Positions 23,577 to 31,386 of a stretch of 58,506 bases of DNA are shown here, in pieces. This DNA is from JACZST01 sp964195155 (GTDB lineage Bacteria > Actinomycetota > Acidimicrobiia > Spongiisociales > UBA5794): positions 1 through 58,506 of the forward strand of contig CAXMOP010000010.1 of NCBI GenBank assembly GCA_964195155.1, given 5' to 3'. A program made the position numbers and the translations under genes. How positions within the stretch are numbered: the stretch's first letter is position 1; every line of letters begins with the position of its first letter. Under the pieces are notes generated by a model that saw nothing but the letters and a program-made list of their open reading frames with translations, did not search any database and was not told where the DNA came from.

Positions 23577-24494
23577 ATGACGCCTGGTCAGTACGCCCTC
23601 GCCCGAGCTGCACGCCAAGGCGGAGTGATCAGCCGCGGCCAGGCGATCGACTGTGGATTCTCGTCCACCACCGTTGATCGACGAGTCCGCAACGGCGATT
23701 GGCAGCGAGTGATTCGATCGGTCTACCGACTCATCGACATGACCGAGCCCAGAGATCTCGTTCGTGCCGCAGTCGCCGTTTTGCCGAGCGCGGTGGTCTC
23801 TCACGAGACCGCTGCCGAGTTCCACGGGTTCCCGACCGTGCAGACCGGGAGAGCGGTGGTGAGCGTCCATACGCGGTCAACCCATGTATTCCCCGGAGTG
23901 ACCATCCATCGGAATCATGACCTGTCAGCGCCGCACCTCACCGAGGTCAACGGCCTTCCGGTTACGACGGTTCCTCGCACTTTGTTCGACCTGGGGCTGG
24001 TTCTTCGGGAGCGGAGCCTTCGACGGATCGTGGATGATCTGATCGCTCAGCGCCGGGTGAGCGTCGAAGAGATCAGCACCGTCATCGATCAGGTTGCGAA
24101 ACGCGGGAAGCCTGGAGCTACGGCCCTGCGCCGGATCATCGCTGAGCGGGGAACTGGCTTAGAAGCGAAGATGAGCACCCTCGAACGTCGCGGACTAGGC
24201 GTTCTCCGCGCTGGTGGTCTGCCCGATCCGATTCTCGAATACCCGATCCCCTGGGATTCGTGGAAGCGCTTCGACGCCGCCTACCCGAAAGCGCATGTGG
24301 CAATCGAATGGGATTCGAAGCGGTTTCACGGCCTCATCGATGCCTTCGAACGTGACCGGCGTCGCGATCGGGCAGCACTGCTACACGGCTGGCGCGTCCT
24401 CCGTTTCACCTGGAAGGACGTCACCGAGCGCCCTGAAGAAGTGGTCGCTACCGTCCAAGCGATCCTCGACAGCGCTCGAACCGTGGGCTCGTAG
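23577..24494 (+). CDS. AbiEi-like N-terminal domain with C-terminal DUF559 (Vsr-like) domain
   Basis: 305 aa. The first 60 residues resemble the winged-helix N-terminus of AbiEi-type antitoxins (ARAARQGGVISRGQAIDCGFSSTTVDRRV). The middle has ATLFD-like PRTLFDLGLVL. The C-terminus is a DUF559 domain, VAIEWDSKRFHG followed by RDRAALLHGWRVLRFTWKDV, related to very-short-patch-repair endonucleases. Function is unproven; such genes are often multicopy in actinobacteria. I start at ATG 23577; ATG 23547 is possible. The gene is bracketed by two copies of one palindromic repeat, and its last codons (ARTVGS, stop) lie inside the right copy. Confidence 0.75.
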   Translation: MTPGQYALARAARQGGVISRGQAIDCGFSSTTVDRRVRNGDWQRVIRSVYRLIDMTEPRDLVRAAVAVLPSAVVSHETAAEFHGFPTVQTGRAVVSVHTRSTHVFPGVTIHRNHDLSAPHLTEVNGLPVTTVPRTLFDLGLVLRERSLRRIVDDLIAQRRVSVEEISTVIDQVAKRGKPGATALRRIIAERGTGLEAKMSTLERRGLGVLRAGGLPDPILEYPIPWDSWKRFDAAYPKAHVAIEWDSKRFHGLIDAFERDRRRDRAALLHGWRVLRFTWKDVTERPEEVVATVQAILDSARTVGS

Positions 24495-24540
24495 ACCCAC
24501 ACGGTGGTGCTACGAGCCCTGGGTTCGCAGACCCGCACGG
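24477..24540. repeat. Palindromic repeat block (R-T-x-G-S family), copy 4
   Basis: CGAACCGTGGGCTCGTAGAC, CCACACGGTGGTGCTACGAG and CCCTGGGTTCGCAG follow one another. It matches 5394-5450 over most of its length. It supplies the stop codon of DUF559 on the plus strand and, read the other way, the last codons and stop of the macro-domain gene. Confidence 0.9.
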
Positions 24541-25037
24541 AACCCGTCGGCGGTATCGGTGCCGAAGGCGACTAGTCGCACCTCAGCGAAGACGCCGGGG
24601 TTGTCGATCAGCCAGGAGCGGACGGTGTCGGCGATGACCGCAGTCGCCTCCTCAACGGGGTAGCCGTAGATCCCCGCCGAGATCGCAGGCATCGCCACCG
24701 TTGACGCCCCGAGATGCTGAGCCGTGTCGAGTGCCGCCCGGACCGCCATCCGCAGCATGTGCTCGTTGTCGCGCCCCGGCGCGTACACCGGCCCGACGAC
24801 ATGGACGACGTCGCTTGCCGGCATGTTTCCCGCAGAGGTGACCGCCGCAGTACCGGGACCAACCGGGCCGTTGGCCTGCACCCAGGCCTGCGATTCCTCA
24901 TCGACAATGGACCCTCCGGCCCGCGCGATCGCCGCGGCGACACCACCACCATGGAGCAACTTTGCATTGGCGGCGTTGACGATCACGTCTACATCCTGGA
25001 TGGTGAGATCGCCCTCGACCACGGTGATCTGAGTCAT
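24510..25037 (-). CDS. Macro-domain protein (probable O-acetyl-ADP-ribose deacetylase)
   Basis: 175 aa, a single macro domain: GDLTIQDVDVIVNAANAKLL with the catalytic Asn region, HGGGVAAAIARAGG as the ADP-ribose loop, and PAISAGIYGYPVEEA. This is the MacroD/YmdB-type arrangement, which removes ADP-ribose or acetyl-ADP-ribose from targets. It overlaps murI by 4 bp at its start. The C-terminal tail GLRTQGS is encoded by the palindromic repeat at 24477-24540 and looks foreign to the domain. Confidence 0.9.
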   Translation of the reverse strand: MTQITVVEGDLTIQDVDVIVNAANAKLLHGGGVAAAIARAGGSIVDEESQAWVQANGPVGPGTAAVTSAGNMPASDVVHVVGPVYAPGRDNEHMLRMAVRAALDTAQHLGASTVAMPAISAGIYGYPVEEATAVIADTVRSWLIDNPGVFAEVRLVAFGTDTADGFRAGLRTQGS

Positions 25038-25780
25038 AGTTGGACGCTATCGACCCCGGCGGCGTCGAAGCCGAGTCGGCGGAGCTGGTGGGAGAATCGT
25101 TGGGGCTCGCCGGTGGTAAGAAACGACGAGGCGCCGCCGAGGGGCTGCGCAACCTTCCGCACTTGCCTGGCGACCGCCGGCGCCGGGTCGATTACGCGGG
25201 CCGTAACGGCCCTGGCGGCGATCCGGTCGGCGATCAGCGAGTAGTGCGTGCAACCGAGCACGATGACATCGGCACCGCCGGCGAGGGTCCTTCCCACATA
25301 TTCGTCGACGAGGGAGTCGATCTCTTCGGTGCCGTCCTCGATGGCCGCGGCCAGACCCGTGCAGGTGGTTGTGACGACCCGGTGGTCACCGGCGAACCGG
25401 TCCACGACCGAGGCGAACAGCCGGCCCTGGAAGGTCGCCTCGGTTGCCAGCACACCGATCGTCCCATTGGCAGTCAGCGACGCCGCCGGCTTGACGGCCG
25501 GCTCCATTCCCACAAACGCAACGTCGGGCCAGCGGCGGCGAAGGTGATCCAGTGCAGCCGCGGACGCCGAGTTGCACGCCACGACGATCGTGCCGACACC
25601 GGTATCGGTGAGATACTCGGTAATCCCCTCGCAGCGGCGGCGCACTTCTTCGAGCGAACGCTCGCCATACATCCCGAAGCCCTGGTCCGCGATATAGATG
25701 ACCTCGGCATCCCCGAGGTCGCGATACACCGAGAGGCCGCCGATCCCTGAGTCGAAGACCCCGATCGGTGCTTCGCTCAA
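25034..25780 (-). CDS. murI: Glutamate racemase
   Basis: 248 aa. It has the acid-base residues of the family: FDSGIGGLSV at residues 9-18, the first catalytic cysteine in VVACNSASA, and the second in VLGCTHYSLI. It converts L-glutamate to D-glutamate for peptidoglycan. The gene overlaps its neighbours by 4 bp on both sides (nitroreductase upstream, macro domain downstream), so the three proteins come from one coupled transcript. Confidence 0.95.
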   Translation of the reverse strand: MSEAPIGVFDSGIGGLSVYRDLGDAEVIYIADQGFGMYGERSLEEVRRRCEGITEYLTDTGVGTIVVACNSASAAALDHLRRRWPDVAFVGMEPAVKPAASLTANGTIGVLATEATFQGRLFASVVDRFAGDHRVVTTTCTGLAAAIEDGTEEIDSLVDEYVGRTLAGGADVIVLGCTHYSLIADRIAARAVTARVIDPAPAVARQVRKVAQPLGGASSFLTTGEPQRFSHQLRRLGFDAAGVDSVQL

Positions 25781-26277
25781 TCCCCGTACCGGTTCGAGTG
25801 GGTGAGCTCGTCGAGCGGCTTTCTCCCCTGGAACGTCGACGGTCGCCGCCGGTCGACCGGGTAGCCGAGTGTTACCGCAAAGCGGCAGCTGGCCCCTTCG
25901 GGGAGGCCCAGCACCTCGGCTGCGATTTCCTCGCGGTGCAGGGTCACCGGGCAGGAACCGACGCCGATTGCCTGGGCCGCCAACATCATATTCTGGGCGA
26001 CCCTGCCGGTGTCGAAGCGGTATCCGCTCGGCTCCTCGACGATCGCAATCGAGACCGGCGCGCTCCGCATCGGGTCGGTGTAAGTGCCGGCGGCGGCGAG
26101 CCGCTCTCGTTGCTCGGGATCGTCGACGACGATGAACGCCCAGTTCTGCGAATTCTTACTCGATCCGGTCCACCGCGCCGCCTCGAGGATGGCGGTCAGG
26201 TCCGATTGGCGCAGCGGCTCATCGCGGTAGGTGCGGAGCGCACGCAGCCCGATGATCGCCTCGTAGGTCTCTTCCAC
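25777..26277 (-). CDS. Nitroreductase family protein
   Basis: 166 aa from GTG 26277. Conserved nitroreductase stretches are RALRTYRDEPL with the FMN-binding arginines near residue 12, ARWTGSSKNSQNWAFIVV, and NMMLAAQAIGVGSCPVTL; the C-terminus has VTLGYPVDRRRPS. Family members use FMN and NAD(P)H to reduce nitro compounds, quinones or enones; the substrate is unknown. An earlier in-frame start (GTG 26301) is possible; codons further upstream encode only arginine/proline-rich sequence unlike the family. It is first in the transcript with murI and the macro-domain gene. Confidence 0.85.
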   Translation of the reverse strand: MEETYEAIIGLRALRTYRDEPLRQSDLTAILEAARWTGSSKNSQNWAFIVVDDPEQRERLAAAGTYTDPMRSAPVSIAIVEEPSGYRFDTGRVAQNMMLAAQAIGVGSCPVTLHREEIAAEVLGLPEGASCRFAVTLGYPVDRRRPSTFQGRKPLDELTHSNRYGD

Positions 26278-26359
26278 GATCCCGCAGGCTATACCCACCA
26301 CGGACGCAGATGAGCCGGGCCTCCGAGGCCCGGCCCTCCCGTCGTTTCGATGGCCTCGA

Positions 26360-26710
26360 TCAGCCGAGGATCTTCGCCTTCTGCGTGGCGAATTCCTCGT
26401 CGGTGAGGACACCCCGCTCGTGCAGATCGGCGAGCTGGGTTAACTCTTCGGAGTCGCTGATCCCGTGCTCCTGGCGCTTCATCGCCGCCACGCGCTCCGG
26501 CGACGGCTCCGGTCTGAAGATCATGTAGCCCAGGATGCCGATGAGGGGGAAGAAGAAGATGAAGAAGGTCCACAACGCAGTGATCCAGCCGTTCCACTCA
26601 TTGGTGAAAAGATCGGCGAACACCACGATCAGGATGTAGAAATAGGCGGCGAGCAGAAACGCCCAGAAGAGCCACCAAATCACATCCGTGAATGTGCTGG
26701 CGAAGAGCAT
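26360..26710 (-). CDS. Two-helix membrane protein with SHOCT domain
   Basis: 116 aa from ATG 26710, which has a strong ribosome site (GGAGGT) 5 bp upstream; this decides against an in-frame ATG at 26743. Two membrane segments, VIWWLFWAFLLAAYFYILIV and TALWTFFIFFFPLIGILGYMIF, resemble a PLDc_N-type module. A short C-terminal SHOCT motif follows (ELTQLADLHERGVLTDEEFATQKAKIL). SHOCT domains occur at the ends of many small actinobacterial membrane proteins and probably mediate oligomerisation. Function unknown. Confidence 0.85.
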   Translation of the reverse strand: MLFASTFTDVIWWLFWAFLLAAYFYILIVVFADLFTNEWNGWITALWTFFIFFFPLIGILGYMIFRPEPSPERVAAMKRQEHGISDSEELTQLADLHERGVLTDEEFATQKAKILG

Positions 26711-26856
26711 GGATACCTCCGTAACGGGGATGGACAACGGCAAGGACTCTACTCGCCGTGGCTCGGGCCCGTTCCACTCGGACGGCGGTGAACACTGACG
26801 AGTGCTACCGGCCGCCGCTCGCCTCGGTGTTCCGGCTACTCGCGACTCCGCCGGCC

Positions 26857-26885
26857 CGCTGGAGGATTGCTCAACACCCTCCTAG
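26857..26885. repeat. 29-bp stop-codon hairpin element, copy 2
   Basis: Identical over 29 bp to 14824-14852. The acyl-CoA dehydrogenase stop codon TAG (26882-26884 on the minus strand) occupies the same position as the DUF456 stop in copy 1. On the transcript the element forms a GGAGG/CCTCC hairpin directly after the stop. Confidence 0.95.
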
Positions 26886-28681
26886 AAGGCCGCGACGGGC
26901 AGATCCATGACGGCTCCGTCCTCGGCCTCGGCCTGGCTACGTCGCAACGCCGCCTTTGGCAGCACACGGGCTGCAAACCAGCGGGCAGAAGCGATCTTTC
27001 CCTCGTAGAACGGGACATCGTCCCCGGCTTCGTCGATCGCATCGAGGGCGACGGCGGCGTGACGGATGAGCAGCCAACCGATGACCACCTCGGCAAGGCT
27101 GTTCAGCAGCGAGGTGGCGTGGAGCCCGGTCTTGTAGATCTCGGCGGGCTCGTTCTGCGACGCCAATGCATGACCGACCATCACGCCGATCTGGCCCTGG
27201 ACGTCCTCGAGAGCGGCACCGAGCAGCTCTCTTTCGGCGGCAAGGTCCTCGTGGCCGCCCTTGACGGTTTCCAGGATCTCTTGGCTGAGCATCGTCAGCG
27301 TCGCCCCCTGATCCCTGGCGATCTTCCTGAAGAACAGGTCGAGCGCCTGGATGCCGGTGGTGCCCTCGTACAGGGTGTCGATCTTGACGTCCCTGATGTA
27401 CTGCTCGAGCGGGTAGTCCGTGGTGAATCCGGATCCGCCAAACACCTGGAGGGCGTCGGCGAGCATCTCGTAGGCCTTCTCAGACGAATACCCCTTCACC
27501 ATCGGCAGCACCAGGTCATCCAGCGTGGCCCACCGCTCATCCTCCGGATGGAGGCGGGACTGGTCGAGGAGCCACGCCGAATACATGAACAGCGCTCGCA
27601 AGCCCTCGGCGTGCGCCTTCTGGTCCATGAGCATCCGCTTCACATTGGGATGATCGATGATGGGCACTCGTGGTGCGGTCTTGTCGCCGGCCCGGGCAAG
27701 ATCGGCTCCCTGGACCCGCTCCTTGGCGTACTCGAGCGCGTTGAGGTAGCCGGTCGAGAGTGCAGCTGCGGACTTGACCCCGATCGACATCCGGGCGTCC
27801 TCGATGATGAGGAACATCTGGCGGATCCCCTCATGGACGTCGCCGACCAGGTAGCCGATCGCCGGCTCGTCCGTGCCAAAGGTGAGCTCGCAGGTGGCGG
27901 AGCCACGGATCCCCATCTTGTCCTCGAGGTTGGTCGCGACGACGCCGTTGCGGGCACCGAGCGTTCCGTCGTCGTTCACCAGATACTTGGGAACGATGAA
28001 CATCGACAGGCCCTTGGTCCCCGGCGGACCGCCATCCCGCCGGGCAAGGACCAGGTGGACGATGTTCTTGTAGTAGTCATTCTCACCAGAGGTGATGAAC
28101 CGCTTGACGCCTTCGATATGCCATACGTCGCCTTCGATGTGGATGGCCTTGGTGGTGCCCGCACCCACGTCGGACCCGGCGTCGGCCTCGGTGAGCACCA
28201 TGGACGAGCCCCAGTTGTTCTCGATCATCGGCCGGGTAAAACGGTTGGCCTGCTCGGGCGTTCCCTCGTGGGCGATCACGCCCGCCATCAGGGCTCCGGT
28301 GACGTAGAGGTAGATGGCAGGGTTGGCTCCGGCGAACAGTTCGGCTCCCGCCCATCGCAGCAGCTGGGGTGCGCCGTACCCGCCGTACTCCTTGGAGAGC
28401 CCGAGCAGGTGCCACCCACCGCTGTGGAGGGCTTCCATGCTCGCCTTGACCGACGCCGGCAGCTCAATCTCACCATCGACGAGCTCGAGCTTGATGCGGT
28501 CGGCGTCGGCAAAGCTGGCGGCGAATTCCTCTCGCGCCACCCGGTCGACCTCACGAAGGATGTCCATGGCCGTACCGCGGTCGAAATCCTCGTAGGGCTC
28601 CTTGCCGAAATAGTCGTCGTAGTCGTATACCTCGAAGATGTTGAATTCGAGATCCCTGAGGTTGCTCTTGTAGTGGGTCAT
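26882..28681 (-). CDS. Acyl-CoA dehydrogenase (long, about 600-residue type)
   Basis: 599 aa from ATG 28681, preceded by GAGGAAGCC. An N-terminal extension (YKSNLRDLEFNIFEVYDYDDYFGKEPYE) precedes the standard fold: MVLTEADAGSDVGAGTT as the FAD/substrate loop, FGGSGFTTDYPLEQYIRDVK, and YEGTTGIQALDLFFRK with the probable catalytic Glu. About 130 residues after the core form an extra helical C-terminal domain, as in the FadE5-like long dehydrogenases. Electrons would go to ETF and then perhaps to the Fe-S oxidoreductase at 15352-17517. A divergent TetR gene and a cluster of repeats upstream suggest induction by an acyl compound. Confidence 0.93.
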   Translation of the reverse strand: MTHYKSNLRDLEFNIFEVYDYDDYFGKEPYEDFDRGTAMDILREVDRVAREEFAASFADADRIKLELVDGEIELPASVKASMEALHSGGWHLLGLSKEYGGYGAPQLLRWAGAELFAGANPAIYLYVTGALMAGVIAHEGTPEQANRFTRPMIENNWGSSMVLTEADAGSDVGAGTTKAIHIEGDVWHIEGVKRFITSGENDYYKNIVHLVLARRDGGPPGTKGLSMFIVPKYLVNDDGTLGARNGVVATNLEDKMGIRGSATCELTFGTDEPAIGYLVGDVHEGIRQMFLIIEDARMSIGVKSAAALSTGYLNALEYAKERVQGADLARAGDKTAPRVPIIDHPNVKRMLMDQKAHAEGLRALFMYSAWLLDQSRLHPEDERWATLDDLVLPMVKGYSSEKAYEMLADALQVFGGSGFTTDYPLEQYIRDVKIDTLYEGTTGIQALDLFFRKIARDQGATLTMLSQEILETVKGGHEDLAAERELLGAALEDVQGQIGVMVGHALASQNEPAEIYKTGLHATSLLNSLAEVVIGWLLIRHAAVALDAIDEAGDDVPFYEGKIASARWFAARVLPKAALRRSQAEAEDGAVMDLPVAAF

Positions 28682-28726
28682 GGCTTCCTCTGTTCGGGTA
28701 CTTGGGCGTCTATCGGTACATAACAC

Positions 28727-28778
28727 CGTTGGGCCAACCGATAACGTTGGGCCAATCGATATTTGGAGTATACACTCC
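28727..28778. promoter_or_regulatory. Operator cluster between acyl-CoA dehydrogenase and TetR genes
   Basis: Two direct repeats of CGTTGGGCCAAYCGATA (28727-28743 and 28745-28761, period 18 bp), each with a TTGG-CCAA core, are followed by the inverted repeat GGAGT-ATAC-ACTCC (28765-28778). The region is AT-richer than its surroundings. It is a likely binding site for the TetR encoded at 28818-29369. Confidence 0.65.
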
Positions 28779-28817
28779 ATTTTGGAGCGATCGTTCAAGG
28801 TTGAGGTGGTTTTTTCC

Positions 28818-29369
28818 ATGGCCCGCTACCAAACGGGAATCAGAACCGAAGCCCGTATCGTCGACGCAACGCGCCAGTTGCTCTCCGAACTGGGCCTGGA
28901 GGGGACGACAGTGCAGGCCATCTGCGAGCGAGCGGACGTCAGTGCAGGCTCCTTCTACAACCTGTTCTCGTCAAAGGAACAGGTGCTCATCCAGGTGTCG
29001 CGGGAAGCGATCCAGGCCGTGGGCCCCGCGCCCGAGCAGAGCACCTCCGAGACACTCGACGATCTGGTCGATGCGTACATCGCGTTCGTGGTCGATGAGT
29101 CCTTGCTAGCGAGGGTATATCTGCACGTTGCGGCCTCGGCCAACTCCGACAGTTCGGTGTCGCGGCGATATCTGCGCCACCACGTCCAGCGCATGGAGCG
29201 GTTCGCCGAAGCGATGCGCCGCCGCGACCCCCGCATCACCCTCGAGGAGGCCAACGTCGGAGCAGAGGTGCTGCTCGGAGCCCTCGACGGCCTCGCCTTC
29301 CGCTGGCTGCTCGACGAATCCTTCGAGTTCGCCAAGCACGCCAGGATCGCGGCGGAGCGGTACGCCTAG
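28818..29369 (+). CDS. TetR-family transcriptional regulator
   Basis: 183 aa from ATG 28818. Upstream in-frame codons lie in the operator region and are unlikely to be translated. The helix-turn-helix is at residues about 15-60 (ARIVDATRQLLSELGLEGTT, then ICERADVSAGSFYNLFSSKE). The C-terminal 120 residues form a ligand-binding helical domain without recognisable specificity. Its divergence from the acyl-CoA dehydrogenase and the palindromes between them suggest autoregulated repression of fatty-acid oxidation by a FadR/KstR-like mechanism; this is inference. Confidence 0.9.
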   Translation: MARYQTGIRTEARIVDATRQLLSELGLEGTTVQAICERADVSAGSFYNLFSSKEQVLIQVSREAIQAVGPAPEQSTSETLDDLVDAYIAFVVDESLLARVYLHVAASANSDSSVSRRYLRHHVQRMERFAEAMRRRDPRITLEEANVGAEVLLGALDGLAFRWLLDESFEFAKHARIAAERYA

Positions 29370-29392
29370 GCCTGCTCGCGCGCGAGCTGTGA

Positions 29393-30781
29393 CTATTTCT
29401 CTGGCTCTTCGCTGACGCTCATCGCACTGAGGTCAGCGATGTGCCGCTCGTATTCCTTGCGGTGGCGCCAGTTCTCGCCCATGCCCTCGGCAAGCTCGGG
29501 TGCGGCCTCCACGGGTACGACCAGGTCGCCATCCACGGGCCATTCCAGGAGCAGCTGGGGGTGATAGCCCTCGGGGTAGTACTCGCTGGGTGGGATCTCC
29601 GAGTCACGGATGCCTTGATTCTGGATCTCTGCCCTGGTCGTCGTCGGGTGCGGAATGACCAGCTGGCCCGAGTCGAAGTCGAACTGCGGTGACCGGCTGT
29701 TCGGATAATCCGGCAGGATGCCTTCACGCACCCAAATGTCGTCCTTGGTCACGTTGACCACGACACCGTCAGGAGCGCCGAAGTGGAACGGGCCCTTCCA
29801 ATGATGGCGAATCTCGACGGTGGTCTCCTCGTTCAGGTATGGGTCGTAGTCCATGTGGGTCACCATGAATAGCCGCGGGTTGATCTTGTCCGCCAGATAC
29901 CCGGCGGCGTAACCCGGGGTGTGGTGGGTGTCGATGGTGTACCTGCCGAGGAATGGCGGTACCCCGGCGACTCCCGAGCTGATGCTCAGCAGCTCCGCCT
30001 GGGTCTCGGTGATGTAGACATCAACACCCTCGGCGAATTCGATGTCCCGGCTGTTGGGCCGGCCGTCGCCTGTCCACACCACGCTGAGCCCGTTCCAGTC
30101 GAGGCGGTAGGCGGATGCGCCGTCCTTGGCGTGGGACCGCTGCCAGTGGATCACCCTGACCCCACCCTCGTCGTAGATGACACCGCCATCGTCGGCAAAG
30201 TCGAACTCGTTGACCTCGATGTCGTGACCCTGCCCGACCGGGAAGACGCTGAAGGCATCCATGTGCCAGCCGAGCATCTTCTGCATCCCGTCGACCATCG
30301 CTGCCGTTCCGTACTCCTCGGTTCGGCCCGATGGGCCAAAGACACGGAGGGGCTTGTGCCAGCGGCCGGTCCACCCGCCAAACATGTACAGGTAGGGCAG
30401 CGACCCGAAGTGATCGACGTGGAGGTGGGTGATGAACACCTTGTCCAACTCGTTGAGGGCGAACCCGCCGGCGATGTAGTTGGCGACCGCGCCCTCGCCG
30501 AGGTCGAAGACGAAGTTATCGCCGTTGCCGAGCTGGACGAACACCGAGGTGTTCATCTACCCCGGTCGGATCAAGGGTGAGGTGCCCATGAAGATGATCC
30601 GCATCTCGTCGGGCCCGAGCTGTTCGGTCTTGGGAAACCAGTTGGCCGCACTCAACAGATTCGGTGTGGGTCGAATCCCTTCGAACAGCAAGCCCTCCTT
30701 CCACCGACCCATCGGGATACCGCCGGTCAAAGCTCTCTGAAGTTCTTCGGGGCTCGAAGGCTCTCTCGGTTCGTCGCTCAT
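29393..30781 (-). pseudogene. MBL-fold metallo-hydrolase interrupted by one in-frame TAG
   Basis: A single continuous frame of 462 codons is broken only by TAG at codon 75 (30557-30559). The first part (30781-30557, 74 aa) ends MRIIFMGTSPLIRPG, the first strand and turn of a metallo-beta-lactamase fold. The second part begins at once with ATG (30556) and continues the fold: NTSVFVQLGNGDNFVFDLGEG, then the metal motif THLHVDHFGSLP. No bases are missing, so a single substitution (for example CAG to TAG) explains it. Outcomes could be a dead gene, reinitiation at the adjoining ATG, readthrough, or an assembly error. The upstream GNAT gene has the same kind of defect. Confidence 0.8.
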
Positions 30782-30837
30782 GGCGCGCTCCTATCTGCTC
30801 AACGTCTTCTCAGCACCTCGCGAAGGCTTCGCTGCTT

Positions 30838-31368
30838 CTATGCCGCTGGCTCTTCGCTGCCGCTCATCGCATCGCTACTCCCGACATGGTGCCATACGTG
30901 CCAAGGACGTAACCCGGCGTGGTGTCCCGCCCTCTCCAATGCCGCAGACATCGGCGCGTTCTCGACGTCCACGTCGGACAACATGGCTTTGAACCCGTTG
31001 CGCTAGGCGGCCGCGGTGCCGGCGCCCAGGAGGTCGTCGATGTACCCGTTGCCGCGATGCGCGGGGAGCACCCCGATGAATACGATCGTTGCCGTCCCTT
31101 CACCGTCGAAGTCCGACACGGCAACGAACCCCACCGGGTCGCCATTCGGCAGCAGCCCGACCAGCCACCTCGGAGCATCGGCATCTTCGAGGAACGTCAC
31201 GAACACGGCGCCCCAGTCCTTCGGATCCATGTTCGACCGGTAGTACCGGTCGTTGCGATCGAGGGTGCCCTCCCCGACGCCGACGATGAGCGCGAGGCTG
31301 GCCGCACGCCGCCCGTCCTCCTCGAGGATGAATTCGTCGTTCAGGCGCCGGACGCGTGTCACCGGCAC
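30838..31368 (-). pseudogene. GNAT acetyltransferase interrupted by one in-frame TAG
   Basis: From GTG 31368 the frame encodes a GNAT protein of 176 codons with TAG at codon 122 (31003-31005). Before it: WLVGLLPNGDPVGFVAVSDF and VLPAHRGNGYIDDLLGAGTAAA, the acetyl-CoA-binding R-G-x-G-x region. After it, in the same frame: RNGFKAMLSDVDVENAPMSA and ALERAGH, the usual last strand and helix of the fold. Without the C-terminal third the protein is unlikely to fold. It lies 56 bp upstream of the MBL gene on the same strand, and the true start is uncertain because it is close to the divergent LLM gene. Confidence 0.75.
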
Positions 31369-31386
31369 CAAGCTACCGTCCAAACC

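Noticed and set aside
23577..24494. AbiE toxin-antitoxin pair
   Set aside because: Only the AbiEi-like N-terminal fold is present; no AbiEii nucleotidyltransferase gene is adjacent.
26867..28723. A 618-codon open frame opposite the acyl-CoA dehydrogenase
   Set aside because: Antisense shadow of a gene with an unmistakable catalytic motif; no domain of its own.
29393..31368. TAG as a recoded sense codon (pyrrolysine or glutamine)
   Set aside because: TAG ends many intact genes in the window and no suppressor tRNA or Pyl gene is seen; kept only as a remote option in the amber finding.
30919..31386. 156 extra N-terminal codons upstream of the LLM oxidoreductase
   Set aside because: They lie antisense to the GNAT gene and do not resemble the family; GTG 31387 gives the standard N-terminus.
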